Source: Flavobacterium pectinovorum (GTDB lineage Bacteria; Bacteroidota; Bacteroidia; Flavobacteriales; Flavobacteriaceae). Taken from it: 64,000 nucleotides of DNA. This document shows positions 27,795-36,312 of the stretch, piece after piece. Within the stretch, counting starts at the first letter, position 1. Each line of letters begins with the position of its first letter. The position numbers and the translations under genes were made by a program. Under the pieces are notes generated by a model. That model did no database searches. It saw only the letters and a program-made list of their open reading frames with translations, and was not told the origin of the DNA. The DNA lies in assembly GCF_022802975.1 (NCBI RefSeq), contig NZ_JAFEVZ010000004.1:1-64000 (forward strand), given 5' to 3'.

Positions 27795-27998
27795 TTATCC
27801 AATTATACAACGCACTACATCTTCTATTTTAAGACCAGTATATTCGCAAAATTCCTGAATTGAAATTAGTTGATGATCTTCTTTGTTAAGATGTTTTTTA
27901 ATCTTCAACAAATACAATCTTGCCTGCGCATATTCTTTTCCCATAATGCATTGTACATCTTTAGGATATATACATACCCTTGTACCTTTTGTTATCAC
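27795..27998 (-). CDS. small conserved Bacteroidetes protein, helix-turn-helix-like
   Basis: A 67-residue protein beginning MITKGTRVCIYPKDVQCI and ending YTGLKIEDVVRCIIG. The C-terminal half (LISIQEFCEYTGLKIEDV) looks like a helix-turn-helix of the excisionase/MerR type. Proteins starting IYPKD-Q-I are familiar in flavobacterial accessory regions, but I know no function. The reading frame is well formed and the gene stands alone. A 12-bp direct repeat lies about 40 bp upstream of its start (28038-28059) and could be a regulatory site. Confidence 0.6.
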   Translation of the reverse strand: MITKGTRVCIYPKDVQCIMGKEYAQARLYLLKIKKHLNKEDHQLISIQEFCEYTGLKIEDVVRCIIG

Positions 27999-28037
27999 TT
28001 TTTTACTATTATATTTTCATACATTTTACGCACTCAC

Positions 28038-28059
28038 CATGCTTTATCCATGCTTTATC
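28038..28059. repeat. short tandem direct repeat upstream of the 67-residue gene
   Basis: CATGCTTTATC occurs twice head to tail (28038-28048 and 28049-28059), followed by CATACAG. The rest of the 313-bp gap 27999-28311 is AT-rich and shows only a TATATGTTTTTG stretch that could be part of a promoter for the next gene. Confidence 0.55.
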
Positions 28060-28311
28060 CATACAGTATCTATATGCAAAGCATTTATTAGCTAGATTTT
28101 GATTTCTTTCTACAAAATTAAAATTATTAAAGATTAATCTTACATATTAAAATATACGATTATATATGTTTTTGTTTGGTTTTTAAATACATCCGTTTGA
28201 AATCTGAATTATATAACTGAATCTTTGTCAAAATCATTGGAGATTTAGTTGCAACGATTCGAGATGTATTTGGATAATGAATTAAGTTTTAACATTTAAA
28301 AATTAAATATT

Positions 28312-29067
28312 ATGGCAAAACAAAAAGGCATAATTAAATTGAAAGGTACTATAGGAGATATCACTTTCTATAAGTCAAAGGACGGTTATATCGCCAGAGA
28401 AAAAGGAGGAATTGATGCCAGTAGAATAGCAACAGACCCTGCTTTTCAAAGAACCCGTGAAAATGGCTCTGAATTTGGTCGTGCAGGTAAAGCAGGTAAA
28501 ATTTTAAGGATGGCGTTACGATCTGTATTAATAAACTCATCAGACAGTAAGATGGTCAGCAGACTTACGACACAATTTATAAAAGTTATTCAAGCAGATG
28601 TAACCAGTGTTAGAGGACTTCGAAATGTTATTGATGGAGAAGCTGAATTACTTTCGGGATTTGAGTTTAATACACAAGGAAAATTAGGTACTATTTTATT
28701 TGCCCCTTTTACTGCGACCATAAATCGTGTTTCAGGTGAATTAACTATTAGTTTAAATCCATTTATTCCAATCAATATGATAGCGGCTCCAAGCGGTACA
28801 ACGCATTATCAAATTATCTCAGCAGGAGCAGAAATTGATTTTGAAAACGAAACTTTCGTTGGTAATAACTCAGAAACAGCTATTTTACCTTGGGATTCAG
28901 TAGAGACTGCAGCTATTAATCAAATCAATCCAGTAACAGCTGCCAGTACAAAACCCTTGTTTTTGGCTTTAGGTATTGTCTTTTTCCAACAAATTAACGG
29001 GCAAAATTATTCTTTAAAAAATGGAGCCAGTAATCCGTTAGCGTTGGTTCAAGTAAGCGGGTTATAA
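28312..29067 (+). CDS. DUF6266-like protein
   Basis: A 251-residue protein that starts MAKQKGIIKLKGTIGDITF and continues SKDGYIAREKGGIDASRIATDPAFQRTREN, the recognisable DUF6266 opening. The middle is beta-rich with no enzyme motif or signal peptide. The family is widespread in Bacteroidetes accessory regions and uncharacterised. It overlaps nothing and is followed after 1 bp by the DUF5675-like gene, so translation is probably coupled. The fixed order DUF6266, DUF5675, small membrane proteins suggests a common function, perhaps phage-derived. Confidence 0.7.
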   Translation: MAKQKGIIKLKGTIGDITFYKSKDGYIAREKGGIDASRIATDPAFQRTRENGSEFGRAGKAGKILRMALRSVLINSSDSKMVSRLTTQFIKVIQADVTSVRGLRNVIDGEAELLSGFEFNTQGKLGTILFAPFTATINRVSGELTISLNPFIPINMIAAPSGTTHYQIISAGAEIDFENETFVGNNSETAILPWDSVETAAINQINPVTAASTKPLFLALGIVFFQQINGQNYSLKNGASNPLALVQVSGL

Positions 29068-29068
29068 A

Positions 29069-29464
29069 ATGGTTTTGATATTATCAAGAACTTATTTTCC
29101 CAAAGGAACAAATGGTAAACTGGAATGCAATGGTAAATTGATTTGCAATACAATTGAATTGCCATGGAAAGATAATAAACTAAAAGTTTCCTGCATTCCT
29201 GAGGGAGAATATTTTATCCAGAAACGATACAGCAAAAAATTTGGATGGCATTTAGAAGTGATGCAGGTTTCGAACCGAAGTTTAATTCTATTCCATCCAG
29301 CCAATTATGCCCTTCGAGAACTGCAAGGCTGTATTGCTCCGGTAACAAAACTATCGGGATCCGGCATAGGGCATATGTCAAGAGAAGCCTTTATTAGGCT
29401 GAAGAATTTAGTTTATCCCATTTTGAATCAAAATCAAAATGTATTATTAATTATACAATCTTAA
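29069..29464 (+). CDS. DUF5675-like protein
   Basis: A 131-residue protein with a pattern I associate with DUF5675: LECNGKLICNTIELPW, CIPEGEYFIQKRYSKKFGW, LILFHPANYALRELQGCI. The His76-x-x-Asn79 and Gly87-Cys88-Ile pair resembles the His/Cys motif spacing of YkuD-type L,D-transpeptidases, so a cell-wall link is conceivable but not shown. No signal peptide is present. It starts 1 bp after the DUF6266 gene and ends 4 bp before a two-TM protein, so all four form one operon. Confidence 0.75.
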   Translation: MVLILSRTYFPKGTNGKLECNGKLICNTIELPWKDNKLKVSCIPEGEYFIQKRYSKKFGWHLEVMQVSNRSLILFHPANYALRELQGCIAPVTKLSGSGIGHMSREAFIRLKNLVYPILNQNQNVLLIIQS

Positions 29465-29468
29465 AATT

Positions 29469-29675
29469 ATGAATATAGTAAAAAGAGCAAAAGCTCCTAC
29501 CTCGAAATTTTTCAAAACATTACGTACAGTCGGTTTGTCAATTGCTACCATTGGAGGCACCATTATCAGTGCTCCAATTACACTGCCATTGGGTGTAATT
29601 TCTATTGGTGGCTACCTGATTGTTGCTGGCGGTATTTTATCTGCCGTGAGTCAAATAACTACTGTTAATGAGTAA
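29469..29675 (+). CDS. small membrane protein, holin-like topology
   Basis: A 68-residue protein with a basic N-terminus (MNIVKRAKAPTSKFFK) and two closely spaced glycine-rich hydrophobic helices (TVGLSIATIGGTIISAPIT and GVISIGGYLIVAGGIL). The size and hairpin topology are like small holins. It lies 4 bp after the DUF5675-like gene and overlaps the next ORF by 8 bp, strong evidence for a real coupled gene. No family name is claimed. Confidence 0.65.
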   Translation: MNIVKRAKAPTSKFFKTLRTVGLSIATIGGTIISAPITLPLGVISIGGYLIVAGGILSAVSQITTVNE

Positions 29676-29856
29676 CAAAATGACAGTCAGCAACTCCACT
29701 TTATCCACAACAGCTAGTGGTACATTTTTAAGTATTCTTCCTAATTTAAATTCAGAAGATGTCTTTAAAACTGTTTTATTAGCCATCATTGGTGCAGTAG
29801 TTAGTTTTACTTTATCTTTTATATTTCGAATTTTTACAAAGAAGTACAGAAAATAG
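29668..29856 (+). CDS. small single-TM protein
   Basis: A 62-residue protein with a polar N-terminal half (SNKMTVSNSTLSTTASG) and one transmembrane helix (TVLLAIIGAVVSFTLSFIF) followed by a basic tail RIFTKKYRK, so the C-terminus should be cytoplasmic. It overlaps the preceding gene by 8 bp and is followed 18 bp later by a strong terminator, marking the end of the four-gene operon. The function is unknown. Confidence 0.6.
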   Translation: MSNKMTVSNSTLSTTASGTFLSILPNLNSEDVFKTVLLAIIGAVVSFTLSFIFRIFTKKYRK

Positions 29857-29874
29857 TTTAAACCAGTTGAATGT

Positions 29875-29906
29875 AAAAGCCCATTCCAAATGGAATGGGC
29901 TTTTTT
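29875..29906. terminator. strong bidirectional intrinsic terminator
   Basis: Perfect 13-bp stem AAAAGCCCATTCC / GGAATGGGCTTTT with loop AAAT, followed by Ts on the plus strand and preceded by As (Ts on minus). It closes the DUF6266 operon and also serves the converging regulator gene. Confidence 0.95.
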
Positions 29907-29909
29907 AAA

Positions 29910-30209
29910 TCACTTTTTTGCAGTTAAAGAAACAATATGCACCTGACTCCCTTTAAATGAATTGAAAGATGGCTCGTAGTTAATGTATCCTAAACTGTGC
30001 AAATTTTTCAGACATTTATGATAAGTTGCCCTTGATCCTATTTTACTAATCCGCATTACCTCATCACGAGAAATACTTATGGGATTTTTAAAAAGATTAG
30101 AATTCCAAAATTGGAATAATACCATGTATAGGCTAATATGTGTTGGATTTAATGTTTTATCATCTGAAATTTTTTCAAAAAATCCTGATAAGTGTTTACT
30201 GTAATTCAT
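29910..30209 (-). CDS. winged-helix regulator typical of mobile elements
   Basis: A 99-residue protein, MNYSKHLSGFFEKISDDKTLNP onward. HISLYMVLFQFWNSN, SRDEVMRISKIGSRATYHKCLKNLHSLGYI and the closing SFNSFKGSQVHIVSL show the replication-initiator-like winged helix found in Bacteroidetes conjugative and phage-like elements. It is probably a DNA-binding regulator of its neighbours. It converges on the terminator shared with the DUF6266 operon and lies next to an AraC-type regulator on the same strand. Confidence 0.8.
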   Translation of the reverse strand: MNYSKHLSGFFEKISDDKTLNPTHISLYMVLFQFWNSNLFKNPISISRDEVMRISKIGSRATYHKCLKNLHSLGYINYEPSFNSFKGSQVHIVSLTAKK

Positions 30210-30268
30210 TTTGCAATTTACTATTTGAAAACTTATTCGTTTTAGTTAAAGTTGTTATTTGAAATTAT

Positions 30269-31144
30269 TTATTTTGGAGAAATTCTATCCGATCGATATT
30301 CCGAAGGAGAAATTGCCATATGTTTTTTAAAAAAAGTACAAAAGGCGGAGATATTACTAAACTGCAGCTTTTGTGAGATGCCTGTTATTGATACCTCATT
30401 CTCTCTAAGCATTTTTTTAGCTTCTACAATTATTATTTCTGCTATTAATGCTTTTATTGTCCTGCCTGTTTTTTGTTTGACAATTTTATTAAGATAACCC
30501 GGAGTAACACATAAAGATTCAGCATAAAAATTAACCGTATGCTCTTTTATTCCCTTATTTGATAACAGCAACAGGAAATGTAGTATTAAACTATCTCTAT
30601 TAGAAAAACCTAAATTATTCTCATTCTCATATTTACTACATACGATTGCCAGTTCATAAAAAAAGAAATCAACTCCTACTTTCATCAATCCACTTTTAAT
30701 TCCATTATTCTCACTTTCATTTTTTAAGATACAGATAAGCCTGCTCATAAGTGACAGGACTAAGAAATCTGTTTCATTAAGTGAAATCTTGTGCATATTT
30801 CTTTTCATGAAAAGATATAATAATCCAATAATTTCCTTTTTAATAAAATTTTTAAAGGCAAAATTGGAAGTGAAAGAAATTATAAATATTTCTAACTTTC
30901 TACTACTTCCCATCTGAACGCAAATCGAGTTTTCGGGAATCATTATTATGTCACTTGCTATTAGATTTAAAATTATTTCCTGAACCTCTATTTTAAAATT
31001 ACCTGATTTTATCAGTAAAATTGAAAATCTATGCGTTACAAAAGACGTGTCCAGCGTATTTATTTTATACTTCCTGATCTGATTGATATCAAAACCAAAA
31101 GATGAAGCTTCTTTATCTTCTCTATTAATAAAATCTTGTATCAT
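30269..31144 (-). CDS. AraC-family transcriptional regulator
   Basis: A 291-residue protein. The first 180 residues are a poorly conserved sensor region with a cupin-like run (KSGNFKIEVQEIILNLIASDIIMIPEN). The last 100 contain the two helix-turn-helix units: VNFYAESLCVTPGYLNKIVKQKTG and ITGISQKLQFSNISAFCTFFKKHMAISPSEYRSDR, the second carrying the canonical family motif. The inducer is unknown. It is 59 bp upstream of the winged-helix gene on the same strand and may be co-transcribed with it. Confidence 0.9.
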   Translation of the reverse strand: MIQDFINREDKEASSFGFDINQIRKYKINTLDTSFVTHRFSILLIKSGNFKIEVQEIILNLIASDIIMIPENSICVQMGSSRKLEIFIISFTSNFAFKNFIKKEIIGLLYLFMKRNMHKISLNETDFLVLSLMSRLICILKNESENNGIKSGLMKVGVDFFFYELAIVCSKYENENNLGFSNRDSLILHFLLLLSNKGIKEHTVNFYAESLCVTPGYLNKIVKQKTGRTIKALIAEIIIVEAKKMLRENEVSITGISQKLQFSNISAFCTFFKKHMAISPSEYRSDRISPK

Positions 31145-31286
31145 TGATTAGAAATTAATATCTGAAAATATTTCAAACCTAGTTAGGCTATGTAGAAAGA
31201 TGCTAAAGTCAGCCCTCAATTTTACTATTATTAAAGCTATAATCCTGAAGGCTGAAATAGTTTTTTTTTATAAAACCTGTTAAAAT

Positions 31287-31973
31287 CTAACGCAAAGAAA
31301 TCAGGTTATTTATCAGTACAATAAACGTTACAATAGAAACTTCTCTTTGCTGTACAAATGCTTGTTTCTTTTTATTTGTCATTGCTTTTTCCCAATCCCT
31401 GTCCTTACGTCCTGATTCTTTACTCACCAGAAGTTGCGAGATAGAGACAAGAGATAATACCACTTTTTTATCTTCTTCATTTAATATCTCATTTTGAATC
31501 ACTTCCAATTCATAAGTACTTATATCGTTAGAGAAATTTGTTTGTTTATCAGCCGATGTTTCCAATAAAAGACTTGTTAATTCCAGCAGGCTCTCCTGCA
31601 CAGCAAAACTAATATTCTGTTTCTGTATCATTTGCTCTAAATTTCCTTTTGGATCTTTTAATATATCTGGAACTATTGTATTTACAGCCCGTACATTATC
31701 ATTTACCAACTGCTTTTGAATGATAGCTTCTATAGCTTTAATTTGTAATGTTAATTCTTCTACTGTTTCAGGAAAACCATCTTTGTTTCTATATGAATTA
31801 ATGATTTCATAATATTTTTTTGCCTGTGTATCAGATATATTCCTACCATTTTGTACAACAAAATCGCTATTTTCTTTCCGACTTTTAGCGTCTGAATTTT
31901 GAATTACAGTATCTGTAGTACAAGAGACTATACACAATAAGTAAACAATAGTACATAATATGTTTTTTTTCAT
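31287..31973 (-). CDS. hypothetical lipoprotein
   Basis: A 228-residue protein with a type II signal peptide (ILCTIVYLLCIVSC, lipobox Cys18). The mature part is mostly helical and polar, without cysteine pairs or catalytic motifs (TQAKKYYEIINSYRNKDGFPETVEEL, ELTSLLLETSADKQ, ISQLLVSKESGRKDRDWEKA). It is divergent from the TPR/AraC regulator at 32254, with about 280 bp between them, which often marks a regulator and its target. No function is known. Confidence 0.72.
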   Translation of the reverse strand: MKKNILCTIVYLLCIVSCTTDTVIQNSDAKSRKENSDFVVQNGRNISDTQAKKYYEIINSYRNKDGFPETVEELTLQIKAIEAIIQKQLVNDNVRAVNTIVPDILKDPKGNLEQMIQKQNISFAVQESLLELTSLLLETSADKQTNFSNDISTYELEVIQNEILNEEDKKVVLSLVSISQLLVSKESGRKDRDWEKAMTNKKKQAFVQQREVSIVTFIVLINNLISLR

Positions 31974-32253
31974 GATTAATGTGATTTGAATGTCAATGAG
32001 AATTTCTTCTCAGTTCATTTCACCCAGGTTAGCAGAACTTTTGTTTCGCACTATGCTTAACTTCTTTTGCTTTGAATTCAACGCAAATCTATTTTTTAAC
32101 ACTATTTCCCGCAACTGTAAGTGTTCTTGTTTTCCGTATTTACTATATTGATTTCACGGAAATCCATACTCTTTTTTTTGTAAAAATTTACTCATAATAC
32201 TAAGATTTGATTACATTTGAATATAGCATCTACGCCACAATCTTCAACGCCCT

Positions 32254-33939
32254 ATGAATCTAAATTACTTACTCCTGCTTTTATTGTGGGTATCTTTTCC
32301 CCTATCTGCACAGCATCATTCGCAAACAGTTCCCGATTCCTTAAAAAATAAAGATTATGATTATTTAGATGACAGAATTTATCATTTTAGAAAAGACAGT
32401 TCTAAAGCGGCAATTTATTTGTACACTTATCTTGATAAAGCTAAACATGAAAAAAATTTGAATGAACTTGTTAATGCCTATCAAAACATACTACATCAAT
32501 CTCCTGATAAATTGCGAATTGTATATGCAGATTCTATGATTTATACTTCAAAAAAAAGTCATGACAATGCTTTAATAGGTTCTGCGTACTTATCAAAAGG
32601 TATGCTTTATTATGTATTTAAAAACCACCATAATGCTTTAGATTACTATATCTTAGCAAATAACTACATATCGAAAACAAAAAACCAATACCTCATCTAT
32701 AAAGTAAAATATCAAATTGCTCAGATCAAATATTATTTAGGATTTTATGATGAAGCACTTTCCTTGTTTAAACAATGTTTGGATTATTACAAACGTCGGG
32801 GGCATGAAGATGAAATACGACCTTATCTTAATTCTATCCATTCACTAGGAGCATGTTACAATAGAACTGGAAATTATGGTTTATGTTCTCAAACCAATAC
32901 ATTAGGATTAATAGAAGGCAAGAGATTACAAAATCAAGAAATAGATTGCTATTTTTTTCATTCTGAAGGTATCAATCAATATTTTAAAAATAACTACAGT
33001 CTTGCAATACAAAAAATTTCACGGTCTTTATCCGGAATAGCACAAAATGAAGATTTTGCAAATGAATCTGTAGGTCGATTTTATATTGGTAAAAGCTATA
33101 TGGCATTACATCTGCACGAAAAAGCATTACCCTATTTTTTACAAGTAGATGCAACCTTTAATAAAAAAAGATATTTACGAACCGATCAAAGAGAAGTTTA
33201 TGAACTTCTTATTAACTATTATAAAAACAAAAATGATTTAAAAAAGCAATTGTATTTTATCAACCAATTACTCAAAGCAGATAAGCTGCTTACTTCAACC
33301 TACAGCTATTTGATCCGTAAAATTCATAAAGAATATGATACTAAAGAATTAATAACTGAAAGAAAATATATAAAAGAGCAACTTTCAAAACGCAAAACAT
33401 ACGACACTATTTTATTAATTATCAGCACAATGCTATTATTAAGCCTGCTATTTCTTATATATCGCCATTACAGCAATCAAAAGATTTATCAGAAAAAATA
33501 TCAAGAATTGATGCTTGAATTACAGAACGGAAATAAAGACAAAATAAAAAAGGATAAGCCGAGCCTATTAGGAATTAATATAGAATCTGTTGCCAACGTA
33601 CTTAAGCAATTGGAAAAATTTGAGCGTGATAAAAAATTTTTAGAAAAAGAACTCACCCTTGTTAAACTTTCAGCTGCCTTTAACTCGAATACGAAGTATT
33701 TGTCTCAAATTATTTATCATTATCGTGAAAAGGGTTTTGTTGAGTATATCAATGATTTGAAAGTTGATTATTTAATTTCACTATTAAAAACTGACAGAAA
33801 AATCCGAAACTACACCAACAAGGCTTTAGCAGAAGAAGCAGGCTTTACCACAACTCAGCGTTTTGTCAATGCCTTTTATTCCAGAACCGGAATGCCTACC
33901 TCCTATTTTATAGAGAAAATAAAAAAGACTGATTCATAA
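32254..33939 (+). CDS. membrane-anchored TPR protein with AraC-type DNA-binding domain
   Basis: A 561-residue protein with a signal peptide (MNLNYLLLLLLWVSFPLSAQ), TPR-like helical repeats in the periplasmic part (about 45-370; ALIGSAYLSKGMLYYVFKNH, FYDEALSLFKQCLDYYKRRG), one transmembrane helix (about 385-408, LLIISTMLLLSLLFLIY), and a cytoplasmic AraC-type HTH at about 455-558 (NTKYLSQIIYHYREKGFVEY, NKALAEEAGFTTTQRFVNAF). This is a common Bacteroidetes one-component sensor design in which the periplasmic TPRs sense a signal. Its target is probably nearby. Confidence 0.9.
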   Translation: MNLNYLLLLLLWVSFPLSAQHHSQTVPDSLKNKDYDYLDDRIYHFRKDSSKAAIYLYTYLDKAKHEKNLNELVNAYQNILHQSPDKLRIVYADSMIYTSKKSHDNALIGSAYLSKGMLYYVFKNHHNALDYYILANNYISKTKNQYLIYKVKYQIAQIKYYLGFYDEALSLFKQCLDYYKRRGHEDEIRPYLNSIHSLGACYNRTGNYGLCSQTNTLGLIEGKRLQNQEIDCYFFHSEGINQYFKNNYSLAIQKISRSLSGIAQNEDFANESVGRFYIGKSYMALHLHEKALPYFLQVDATFNKKRYLRTDQREVYELLINYYKNKNDLKKQLYFINQLLKADKLLTSTYSYLIRKIHKEYDTKELITERKYIKEQLSKRKTYDTILLIISTMLLLSLLFLIYRHYSNQKIYQKKYQELMLELQNGNKDKIKKDKPSLLGINIESVANVLKQLEKFERDKKFLEKELTLVKLSAAFNSNTKYLSQIIYHYREKGFVEYINDLKVDYLISLLKTDRKIRNYTNKALAEEAGFTTTQRFVNAFYSRTGMPTSYFIEKIKKTDS

Positions 33940-34054
33940 TATTTTTAGAATCTCAGACTAATTAAATACATCAAATTAATGTAATGGTATTATTCAGATT
34001 ATTGTTTTAAATATAATTCAAAACAATGTTTTTTCTTTTTATTTGACTTTATTT

Positions 34055-34128
34055 GCTGGAACAGATTGCAAATCTGCACGATCAGGATTTCTACACCCCC
34101 AACTAAACTTTAGCTATTATACGATGTC
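34055..34128 (-). repeat. attC-like left half at the 3' end of the NTase cassette
   Basis: Read on the minus strand it starts ACATCGTATAATAGC and includes GATCGTGCAGATTTGC. The start TCGTATAATAGC is an imperfect inverted copy of GTTGTACGATA at the other end of the GT51/NTase pair (35405-35424). A GCAGATTTGC block recurs at 36950. This marks the left edge of the minus-strand cassette array. Confidence 0.45.
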
Positions 34129-34130
34129 TT

Positions 34131-34817
34131 TTATAATTTTTTCAATACGTGTTCAATATTAATTTTTAGTTGAGTTTCAAAAGTATTCCAATCTTTATAA
34201 ACTCTTACTGATGCTTCTTTAACTGTTATGTCGTGAATTCTTCTTAGATTTATTACAATTAATGATAGACTATTATTAATGGATTGGGTTGTTTTGAATT
34301 CCAGAAAGTTAGGAATTTTATAAGTATCAATAAATCCTCTCTTGATATTATGTTTCAACTCATTAATGTTATCATTCCAAAATTTATAGTTTTTTTTATC
34401 AGCATCAGTATATTCATCTTTTGAGTTTTTCATTTTCCACAAATTGTAATCATCGACACATTTATCAAACACTTCTCTATTAATAATAGCAAAGTCTAAA
34501 TCACTTTTTTCAGAAAATTCTCTACCGTAATTTTGGGGATCAATAGCAAATCCTGTTTTTGCACTGCCAACTAAAACTATCTGAGTTTTGTGAAGCGTAA
34601 ATCTATCGGCAATGTATTGAGTTATTTGTTCATATACTATCGGCTTTTTCTTAAATGCGTAACAAAAGTTGCTTATGATTAATAAGTTGAGTAAAGATTT
34701 TTTTTCTTTTTCTCTTAAACCAAAATAATTGTCTTTTAAAAAATTAGATTTTTCAATTTGTTCAAGAGGTTTGTCGCACTCTTTTGAGGTTTGAAGATAA
34801 TCAATAATATTAACCAT
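34131..34817 (-). CDS. nucleotidyltransferase-fold protein
   Basis: A 228-residue soluble protein. The NTase signature is visible: Gly84-Ser85 in VLVGSAKTGFAI and the metal-binding Asp106-x-Asp108 in SEKSDLDFAII, with an 18-residue insertion between them. The N-terminal helical part and the C-terminal part (LRRIHDITVKEASVRVYKDW) are not recognised. NTases in accessory arrays often act as toxins or signalling enzymes (MNT, AbiEii, CD-NTases). Its start overlaps the end of the GT51 gene by 8 bp, so the two are translationally coupled and probably work together. The acceptor substrate is unknown. Confidence 0.78.
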   Translation of the reverse strand: MVNIIDYLQTSKECDKPLEQIEKSNFLKDNYFGLREKEKKSLLNLLIISNFCYAFKKKPIVYEQITQYIADRFTLHKTQIVLVGSAKTGFAIDPQNYGREFSEKSDLDFAIINREVFDKCVDDYNLWKMKNSKDEYTDADKKNYKFWNDNINELKHNIKRGFIDTYKIPNFLEFKTTQSINNSLSLIVINLRRIHDITVKEASVRVYKDWNTFETQLKINIEHVLKKL

Positions 34818-35385
34818 TGTTGTTATGTTGTTTTATAATATATTTAGTTCTTATATTTATTTGTATACTCCTTTTTGGTGATTCAGATTTTGGTTCAGGA
34901 TATTTTAAACGAGATATTATAGAAGCACATACATAATCGCTAAGTATGCTATTTAAACTTAAATTAAAGGTATCTAATGTCATCTCTAGCCCTTGCTTTT
35001 CAGTTCCATAATATGCTAATTTTAGATATAATAATGCAATTTCTTTTTTAGATAAAATTCTCTTTAATTGAGTAGCTAAAATAATTTCTTTTAATTTTCT
35101 TTTAAAAGTTCTTTTATATTGATCAGTAAGAACTCGTACTAATTGTTGCTCAATTGTACTTGCTCCTTCTTTTTTTGAATAAAATAATCTATTTCTTATT
35201 GCTCTAGTAATAGCTATTATATCAAACCCAGGATGACTATAAAACCTTCTATCTTCTCCAATAATTAAGAATTCTATTAGTTTATCTAGGTTAGGTAAAT
35301 TAGAATATTTGTTAATGTTACCTCTTTCGTTACTTACAATGTGTTTTATTTTCACAAAGTCTGATTCTATTTCTCTAAGTATCAA
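34810..35385 (-). CDS. free-standing glycosyltransferase-51 (peptidoglycan transglycosylase) domain, soluble
   Basis: A 191-residue protein with all GT51 motifs in order: catalytic Glu44 in EDRRFYSHPGFD, GASTIEQQ (74-81), RKLKE with the second Glu100, and KKEIALLYLKLAYYG (113-127). It has no signal peptide, no transmembrane helix and no transpeptidase domain, unlike PBP1 or MtgA, so it should be cytoplasmic. The start is probably TTG at 35385; no ATG is suitably placed. It is encoded with an overlapping nucleotidyltransferase inside the cassette array, suggesting a toxin or defence function acting on lipid II rather than ordinary wall synthesis. Confidence 0.85.
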   Translation of the reverse strand: MILREIESDFVKIKHIVSNERGNINKYSNLPNLDKLIEFLIIGEDRRFYSHPGFDIIAITRAIRNRLFYSKKEGASTIEQQLVRVLTDQYKRTFKRKLKEIILATQLKRILSKKEIALLYLKLAYYGTEKQGLEMTLDTFNLSLNSILSDYVCASIISRLKYPEPKSESPKRSIQINIRTKYIIKQHNNNG

Positions 35386-35394
35386 TTTGACGTG

Positions 35395-35452
35395 AGTTCT
35401 GTTAATATATCGTACAACGTTTGCGACTATACGAAGTATCTTCTCTACGTCG
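35395..35452 (-). repeat. attC-like right half before the GT51/NTase cassette
   Basis: On the minus strand AAGCGACGTAGAGAAG and CTTCGTATAGTCGC form arms, followed by AAACGTTGTACGATA with an R'-like GTTGTAC core. It is the 5' partner of 34055-34128. Confidence 0.45.
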
Positions 35453-35618
35453 CTTCACAAATAATAGCTAAAATAGCCAAATTTTTTAATTTGTACTGTT
35501 TTATCAAAAAAAACGGAATGCATTTCGCATAGCCGGTGTTTGGGTAGATACTGATTATTTACAATCTCAGTAATGAAGTTGCATAGACTACTCTTATCTT
35601 TTTTTTGACACAATCTAA

Positions 35619-35750
35619 ATCAATAAAACCAAATTGTAAAAAACAGTTTAAAGTCTCCGACTTTAAACTGTTTTTAATTTACATGACATTAAAAAAATTG
35701 TGCAAAGTCAAAGACATTTACGTAGCGTTAGAATGGAACACTTCGGAGAG
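35619..35750 (-). repeat. intergenic array element, copy 1 (partial)
   Basis: Shares ACCAAATTG, TTTAAAGTC...GACTTTA, GCAAAGTCAAAGACATTT and GCGTTAGAATGGAACAC with the full copies; the left 150 bp are missing. Rest of 35453-35618: no feature apart from short AT-rich stretches. Confidence 0.75.
35638..35676. terminator. long perfect hairpin inside array element copy 1
   Basis: AAACAGTTTAAAGTC and GACTTTAAACTGTTT form a perfect stem of at least 15 bp around a 3-nt loop, with A- and T-runs on either side, so it can terminate transcription in both directions. In the other element copies only the inner TTAAAGTC/GACTTT part is retained. Confidence 0.75.
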
Positions 35751-35758
35751 TTTTTTTT

Positions 35759-36289
35759 TTAGTAGTTCCAATAAGTTTCTGGTGATGATGCTGTTGAATT
35801 CATTTCTCCATTAACTAGCATTTTCAAAAGTTTAAATGAATGTTGATATCTGTCTTTCACATCTTTAATTCCTAAAGATATGTTCCATCCAGAGTCATTA
35901 ACCGTTGTTTCAAAATCTTCTTGATTCTTAAATTCTAACATGTTTGTTTCAGAAAGTATTTTCATGGCTCTTTTTCTCATCTCATGTAGATTAGAACCAG
36001 TTAAATAATTATCTATTGCATCTATTTTTTTAATAATCACATTAATCAATTCAATTAAAATTGCTTTTCTTTCATCTGTTTTAATAAACTCATTAAGCCT
36101 CATTGACATTCCGCCATAAATCATCGGTAATGATTCCAATGCTAACTCATTTTTGTATTCATTAATCCATTCTATTGAATCAAGATTTTGTATTTCAATT
36201 TCATTTATCAAACAAAGTTGCATGGCTTCGACAAAACCATCTTTTGCCCAATATCCTATATCTTCAATTTTTATAAAACTACTCGCCAT
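35759..36289 (-). CDS. unrecognised soluble protein (array gene)
   Basis: A 176-residue protein, largely helical and charged (DGFVEAMQLCLINEIEIQNL, AILIELINVIIKKIDAIDNYL, MRKRAMKILSETNMLEFKNQED), ending STASSPETYWNY. There is no signal peptide, transmembrane helix or catalytic motif that I can identify. It starts about 24 bp after element copy 2 and ends 9 bp before copy 1, the standard arrangement in this array, which argues that the ORF is a real cassette gene. The function is unknown. Confidence 0.6.
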   Translation of the reverse strand: MASSFIKIEDIGYWAKDGFVEAMQLCLINEIEIQNLDSIEWINEYKNELALESLPMIYGGMSMRLNEFIKTDERKAILIELINVIIKKIDAIDNYLTGSNLHEMRKRAMKILSETNMLEFKNQEDFETTVNDSGWNISLGIKDVKDRYQHSFKLLKMLVNGEMNSTASSPETYWNY

Positions 36290-36312
36290 ATTTTTGGTTT
36301 AAACTTTCGGCC

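Noticed and set aside
28312..30209. Complete prophage
   Set aside because: No capsid, terminase, portal or integrase gene is present; only a module with possible phage ancestry.
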